Shown here piece by piece: positions 60,533 to 64,000 of a DNA stretch of 64,000 nucleotides (the first letter of the stretch is position 1; the number at the start of each line of letters is the position of its first letter). Both the position numbers and the translations under genes were made by a program. Source of the stretch: Xanthomonas prunicola (lineage in GTDB: Bacteria > Pseudomonadota > Gammaproteobacteria > Xanthomonadales > Xanthomonadaceae); NCBI RefSeq assembly GCF_002846205.1, contig NZ_PHKV01000002.1:720773-784772 (forward strand), written 5' to 3'. The notes beneath the pieces are model-generated. The model did no database searches. It was not told the DNA's origin and saw only the letters and a list, made by a program, of their open reading frames with translations.

Positions 60533-61550
60533 TTACGCCTCGCCACCAAGACGGCTGAGCCCGTCCAGCGGACTACGCACCGCCGATGCACTGCGTCCCA
60601 GCACATGCGTATAGATCTGTGTGGTTGCCAGGTCCTTGTGGCCGAGCAGTTCCTGCACGGTGCGGATATCGTGGCCGGCTTCCAGCAAATGTGTTGCGAA
60701 TGAATGCCGCAACGTGTGGCAGGTTGCAGGCTTGGCAATGCCAGCCTGTCGCCGTGCCGCCTGCACCGCACGCTGCAGGACTTCTTCCGATATGTGATGC
60801 CGACTAACGCGCCCACTGCGCGGATCCACAGGGCGGCGTGCGGCGGGAAACAGATACTGCCAGCCGGGCTCGACATCGGCATTGGGATACTTGCGCGCCA
60901 GCGCATGTGGCAGGAACACACGTCCTGCGCCGTCGGCGAGATCAGCGGCGTGCAACAGCAACGCCCGTTCGCGCTGCTGCATCAATTCCCCACGCAGACT
61001 GTGCGGCAGCGGCACCCGCCGATCCTTGCCCCCTTTGCCGTCGCGCACCACAATCTCGCTGCGAGCTACATCCACGTCCTTGATGCGCAAGCGCAGGCAT
61101 TCCAGCAGCCGCATCCCGCTGCCGTACAGCAGCCCCACCATCAGCCGGCAACATCCCTCCAGCATCGTCAGCAAGCGCGACTTCCTCGGCCGAGAGCACC
61201 ACGGGAATGCGCCGCGGCCGCTTGGCGCGCACCAGATTCTCCATCCAGGGCAACCCTACGCCCAGAACCTCGCGATACAGGAACAGCAGTGCCGCCAGCG
61301 CCTGATTCTGCGTGCCGGCCGACACCTGGCCCCGCGTCGCCAGTTCGGTGAGAAACGCCTCTACTTCTACTAGCCCCATCTGTCCTGGATGCCATTTGCC
61401 GTTGGCCAGAATGAAGCGTCGGATCCATCCCACATACGCCTGCTCAGTCCGCAGACTGTAATGGCGAAGCCGCAGCCGACCACGGACCTGATCCAGCAGC
61501 TTCGGGGTCAGGCGCGTCGTTACGCCTGCATCGTCACGGGTGTAACTCAT
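60533..61550 (-). pseudogene. intI: Integron integrase IntI, inactivated by a frameshift
   Basis: Tyrosine recombinase in two frames. The N-terminal part (start at 61550, MSYTRDD..LRLRHYSLRTEQAYVGWIRRFI..SAEEVA) runs in one frame; near 61173-61180 about two bases are missing and the rest continues in another ([27 protein letters not shown]..to 60533). The C-terminal half has the integron-specific patch [41 protein letters not shown] and [15 protein letters not shown] with the Tyr. Joined length is about 338 residues, as for IntI. Loss of intI with a retained cassette array is reported for many Xanthomonas strains. Confidence 0.93.
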
Positions 61551-61715
61551 ACGCCTGCTCGAACATTGGATAACGCAAGCAGCATCGATGCCGAGACTAT
61601 TGGTCGCCATCCGGCAAGTCATTGTTACGGAATCGGAATTCCCCCTTCACAGATATCAGGGCTTAGTCGATACTTCGCGCAACACCGCTTTTAGGTGGTC
61701 CAATAGAAGTTAGGT
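61551..61715 (+). other. Integron attI region and first cassette junction
   Basis: The region between intI and the first cassette should contain attI and the intI/cassette promoters. The likely crossover is GTTAGGT at 61709-61715 (consensus GTTRRRY), directly before the first cassette ORF. I cannot define the left attI boundary or the cassette promoter by eye. Confidence 0.7.
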
Positions 61716-61720
61716 GCGCG

Positions 61721-61945
61721 ATGAAAATTTGCTACATACTTAGCCTGCTAATAGCAACAACAGCGCTCGTCGGCTGCCAAGGCGACCCGAATGCCAGGCC
61801 GATCTACGGAGAGACGGGTCTGCCCAAGAATTGTCGTGCAATAGTTCAGACAAACATTGACGCATATCGTGCAAAGCAGTACACCGCAGACGAGGTCATG
61901 GATTCTCTTGAGCGCAACTGTGGTGCTAATGGTCATTCTTGGTGA
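61721..61945 (+). CDS. Cassette 1: small putative lipoprotein
   Basis: Protein of 74 residues. Signal peptide MKICYILSLLIATTALVGC ends in a lipobox LVGC (Cys 19). The mature part has two Cys (NCRAIVQ and ERNCGANG) that could pair. Base composition is lower in GC than the chromosomal genes, as usual for cassettes. It starts 5 bp after the junction and ends 39 bp before attC1. No known family recognised. Confidence 0.75.
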   Translation: MKICYILSLLIATTALVGCQGDPNARPIYGETGLPKNCRAIVQTNIDAYRAKQYTADEVMDSLERNCGANGHSW

Positions 61946-61984
61946 CAGTGTCGGTCACTACACTGGGTTTTCGCTGCAGCGCGT

Positions 61985-62044
61985 ACCTAACAATTCATTC
62001 AAGCCGAACCCGTTTCGCGGGTCGGCTTAATTCAGGCGTTAGGC
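61985..62044 (+). repeat. attC1 recombination site
   Basis: 60 bp from ACCTAAC to GTTAGGC (core sites RYYYAAC and GTTRRRY). Inner arms AAGCCGA / TCGGCTT and central stem ACCCG-TTTCG-CGGGT give the imperfect palindrome of an attC. Cassette junction between 62038 and 62039. Confidence 0.93.
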
Positions 62045-62059
62045 CGCGGGGGGAATAGC

Positions 62060-62506
62060 GTGGCAGCTTCGAGCAACAAGCTACTGATCGTCGGCGGCGT
62101 GCTGAGTGGCATGGCGGCCCTGGCACATCTGGCGTGCTTGGTGGTTGGCGCGCCACTCTTTCGCCTCTTGGGCGCCGGAGAGCAGATCGCGCAACTACAC
62201 GCTGCAGGTCACTGGTACCCCACCGTGCTGACGCTCGGGATCGCCGCTGTATTGGCAATCTGGGCTGCGTATGCACTTTCAGCTGGTGGCGTGATTCGGC
62301 ATCTGCCGCTTCGCCGCACAGTTCTTTCTGCCATCACAGCCATCTACATCGTTCGCGGTGTGGCGTTCGTTCCGGTCATGGCCTACTTTCCGGGCAACAG
62401 CATCTCCTTCTGGGTCGTGAGCTCATCGATCTGCCTAGCCATTGGTCTGGTGCACCTTGTGGGGTTGCGCCAGTCGTGGGGCAGGCTGGGTAGGCTTGCG
62501 GCCTAA
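62060..62506 (+). CDS. Cassette 2: four-helix membrane protein
   Basis: Protein of 148 residues, start GTG. Four hydrophobic segments (about 7-30, 52-76, 86-106, 115-136) with little else. No conserved family recognised; a small inner-membrane protein of unknown function. The stop codon lies inside attC2, a common feature of cassette genes. Confidence 0.75.
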   Translation: MAASSNKLLIVGGVLSGMAALAHLACLVVGAPLFRLLGAGEQIAQLHAAGHWYPTVLTLGIAAVLAIWAAYALSAGGVIRHLPLRRTVLSAITAIYIVRGVAFVPVMAYFPGNSISFWVVSSSICLAIGLVHLVGLRQSWGRLGRLAA

Positions 62507-62560
62507 CAATTCATTCAAGCCGATGCCGCTTCGCGGCACGGCTTAATTCAAGCGTTAGGC
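62501..62560 (+). repeat. attC2 recombination site
   Basis: 60 bp, GCCTAAC to GTTAGGC. The central stem is TGCCG-CTTCG-CGGCA, changed from attC1 at both paired positions so that pairing is kept. Confidence 0.93.
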
Positions 62561-62563
62561 GCC

Positions 62564-63022
62564 ATGGACACAGATCGGGCATCCGCAGCAAAGAGCTATC
62601 AAGAGATCGCCAACCTGACGCTTGGCGGCTATCAGCTCATTGAGGCACTGCTAAAGACCTACTTGCGGAACTACTTCAGCATTGCCAAGCATCGCTTAGG
62701 TATCGACCTGCACTTCGGTTTCACAGGCAGCGACTACGACAACGCAGCGCTTGGTACGCTCCTGAAAGTCTTCGCTAAGACATGCTCAGACTCACAGCTT
62801 GTCAAAGACCTTCAGGCCGAGATTCCTCACCGAGACCACGTGGCCCATCAGGCGTCACTCGTGATGTTCAGGCGGCAGCCGTGCAGTTCTGAAGAACTTC
62901 AAGCACTTTCGGAAGAGCTTTCGATCCGCAGTGGTTCTATCTCTAGTCTTCTGACTCGCGTAAACAATGTGCACGATCTGCTCTTGGCGCCCTACCGCGG
63001 AAAACTTGGGCTTGGCGCCTAA
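62564..63022 (+). CDS. Cassette 3: helical soluble protein of unknown function
   Basis: Protein of 152 residues starting MDTDRASAAKSY, 3 bp after attC2. Mostly alpha-helical with no signal peptide or membrane segment. HRDHVAHQ (about 89-96) within long helices recalls the conserved helix of HEPN-type proteins, but the RxxxxH ribonuclease motif is not clear. Its stop lies in attC3. Function unknown. Confidence 0.75.
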   Translation: MDTDRASAAKSYQEIANLTLGGYQLIEALLKTYLRNYFSIAKHRLGIDLHFGFTGSDYDNAALGTLLKVFAKTCSDSQLVKDLQAEIPHRDHVAHQASLVMFRRQPCSSEELQALSEELSIRSGSISSLLTRVNNVHDLLLAPYRGKLGLGA

Positions 63023-63076
63023 CAATTCATTCAAGCCGAACCCGCTTCGCGGGTCGGCTTAATTCAGGCGTTAGCC
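63017..63076 (+). repeat. attC3 recombination site
   Basis: 60 bp, GCCTAAC to GTTAGCC. Central stem ACCCG-CTTCG-CGGGT. The right core is GTTAGCC, not GTTRRRY at its sixth base. Confidence 0.9.
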
Positions 63077-63102
63077 ATCACACGAGACATCTAGGTTAAT
63101 CC

Positions 63103-63378
63103 ATGGAGTTCTCTGCGGTAGAGGTCATTCATGTCTCCCAGCTTGGCTTCATCGCCGTGGCTGTCACTCCGGACCTGCCGGCATTCCCTCCCGGTATTGC
63201 CCAGATGGTGCACGTGACCCGTCCAGACGGAAGCTCTATAGAGGCATCAGCTATCGTCGAGTACCGACGGAGCCCACCTATCACGCCCGTCCTTCTCAGG
63301 TTCTCCGGGCTTGCACCAGCAGACGTTCCTGTTGGTTCTAAAGTCGTCGTCACTCAGGGCACGCTGGCTGATGGCTAA
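63103..63378 (+). CDS. Cassette 4: small beta-rich protein of unknown function
   Basis: Protein of 91 residues starting MEFSAVEVIHVSQ, with alternating hydrophobic residues suggesting beta strands and a C-terminal VPVGSKVVVTQG. No signal peptide. The stop lies inside attC4. The family is not recognised. Confidence 0.7.
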   Translation: MEFSAVEVIHVSQLGFIAVAVTPDLPAFPPGIAQMVHVTRPDGSSIEASAIVEYRRSPPITPVLLRFSGLAPADVPVGSKVVVTQGTLADG

Positions 63379-63432
63379 TAATTCATTCAAGCCGAAGCCG
63401 CTTCGCGGCTCGGCTTAATTCAGGCGTTAGGC
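63373..63432 (+). repeat. attC4 recombination site
   Basis: 60 bp, GGCTAAT to GTTAGGC. Central stem AGCCG-CTTCG-CGGCT. The left core is nearly complementary to the GTTAGCC that starts this same cassette, as expected if the cassette moved as a unit, apart from a final C to T change. Confidence 0.9.
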
Positions 63433-63712
63433 CGTGTTGGAGCAAATGCGTTGGTGGTTGCCGCTTCGGTGAGTTCGCAGGCACGCATGCGGTTGGCTCC
63501 GGACAGCAGTCATCACCGTTGCTGGTTGCGGTAAGTTCGGCGCTTCGCTCTTGTCCGTCATCGCTGCGCTGCGCTCATTGCGTTTGACTTCGGTAGCATC
63601 ACGCGCCGCTACATCGCTGGGCAAGCTCCATCCCGCAAGCTGTGGCACACTCGGTCCAGGCGGCAGTGCTGGGGAGCATGGTTGCACCGTACAACCTTTG
63701 CGGCCACTCACT
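63433..63712. mobile_element. Cassette 5: gene cassette without an obvious plus-strand gene
   Basis: About 280 bp between attC4 and attC5. No plus-strand ORF of useful length. A minus-strand frame of 94 codons (63711-63427) spans it, but comparison with cassette 6 shows mostly amino-acid-changing differences, so coding is doubtful. It is closely similar over more than 200 bp to cassette 6. Confidence 0.75.
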
Positions 63713-63772
63713 GCCTAACAACTCATTCAAGTCGAAGTTGCTTCGCAACTCGCCTTAATTCAAGCGTTAGGC
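63713..63772 (+). repeat. attC5 recombination site
   Basis: 60 bp, GCCTAAC to GTTAGGC. Central stem AGTTG-CTTCG-CAACT. The outer arm AAGTCGA / TCGCCTT has one mismatch, unlike the other four sites. Confidence 0.92.
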
Positions 63773-64000
63773 CGTGGTGGAGCAAATGCGTTAGTGGTCG
63801 CCGCCTCGGTGAGTTCGCAGGCATGCATACGGTTGGCTCCGGACAGCAGTCATCACCGTTGCTGGTTGCGGTAAGTTCGGTGCTTCGCCTTGGCACGTCG
63901 TTCCCGCGCTGCGCTCGTTGCAGTTGGCTTCGGTGGCATCACGCGCCGCTGCATCGCTGGGCAAGCTCCCTCCCTCAAGCTGTGGCACACTTGGTCCAGG
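63773..64000. mobile_element. Cassette 6: near-copy of cassette 5, cut by the window end
   Basis: Starts CCGTGGTGGAGCAAATGCGT against CCGTGTTGGAGCAAATGCGT in cassette 5 and remains alignable to the window end with scattered substitutions. The minus-strand frame 63988-63791 corresponds to that of cassette 5. No plus-strand gene seen. Its attC lies beyond the window. Confidence 0.7.

Noticed and set aside
61662..61680. TTAG..TACT resemblance to a Xanthomonas LexA box before intI
   Set aside because: Half-site spacing is too short for the known TTAGTA-N4-TACTAA pattern; SOS control of intI not supported.
63427..63711. Minus-strand ORF in cassette 5 as a gene
   Set aside because: Differences from the cassette 6 copy mostly change amino acids and no ribosome site is seen; kept only as part of the ORF-less cassette description.

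Overview
The window is chromosomal DNA of a Xanthomonas-type plant pathogen. Three things point there: a hrp type III secretion cluster with the XopF1 and XopAE effector genes and PIP-box promoters, a tRNA-Arg flanking that cluster, and a chromosomal integron directly downstream of ilvD with a damaged integrase. GC-rich codon use, a lipoprotein-rich gene set and a perfect CRP/Clp-type site agree. The gene set (xopF1 between hpaB and hrpF) suggests the euvesicatoria/axonopodis/oryzae side of the genus, but the species cannot be fixed from this sequence alone.

Region 1, 1-11.3 kb, is the right part of the hrp island: hrpD5, hrpD6, the pilin gene hrpE and the chaperone gene hpaB on the plus strand, then a divergently read chaperone-xopF1 operon, the translocon gene hrpF and the leucine-rich-repeat effector xopAE. 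HrpX-type PIP boxes stand before the chaperone-xopF1 operon (canonical spacing), hrpF (8-bp spacing) and xopAE (16-bp spacing). A tRNA-Arg(CCG) with its terminator closes the island.

Region 2, 11.8-23.2 kb, is housekeeping: ubiA, comF, and a biotin cluster bioB-bioF-(DUF7079)-bioH-(SDR)-bioC with a BirA-like operator in the comF/bioB divergent region; then lpxO, a small SnoaL-like protein, a DUF218 protein coupled to a PLP enzyme, and a Tyr/Gly/Pro-rich lipoprotein.

Region 3, 23.2-29 kb: a structured intergenic stretch with two convergent terminators and a perfect TGTGA-N6-TCACA site, then mnmG, a doubly frameshifted DUF2490 gene, an HSL-type esterase and a RIO-type kinase.

Region 4, 29-57 kb, is an aromatic-acid catabolic island. 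It holds an IclR regulator, pcaIJ-F-HG-B-D-C (protocatechuate to succinyl-CoA and acetyl-CoA), vanAB (vanillate to protocatechuate), pobA/pobR (4-hydroxybenzoate to protocatechuate), and a MarR-outer-membrane-protein-CalA-like-Vdh operon (coniferyl alcohol/aldehyde to vanillate level), plus an AAHS-type aromatic acid transporter. A complete glycerol cluster glpR-glpD-glpF-glpK sits inside it, with a GlpR palindrome before glpD. Together these convert lignin-derived phenolics of the host wall to central metabolites.

Region 5, 57-64 kb: a gamma-carbonic-anhydrase-like protein, a YkgJ-type cysteine protein, ilvD, and then the integron: frameshifted intI on the minus strand, a cassette junction, four cassettes with plus-strand ORFs, and two near-identical cassettes without an obvious plus-strand gene. 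They are separated by five 60-bp attC sites, and the last cassette runs off the window.
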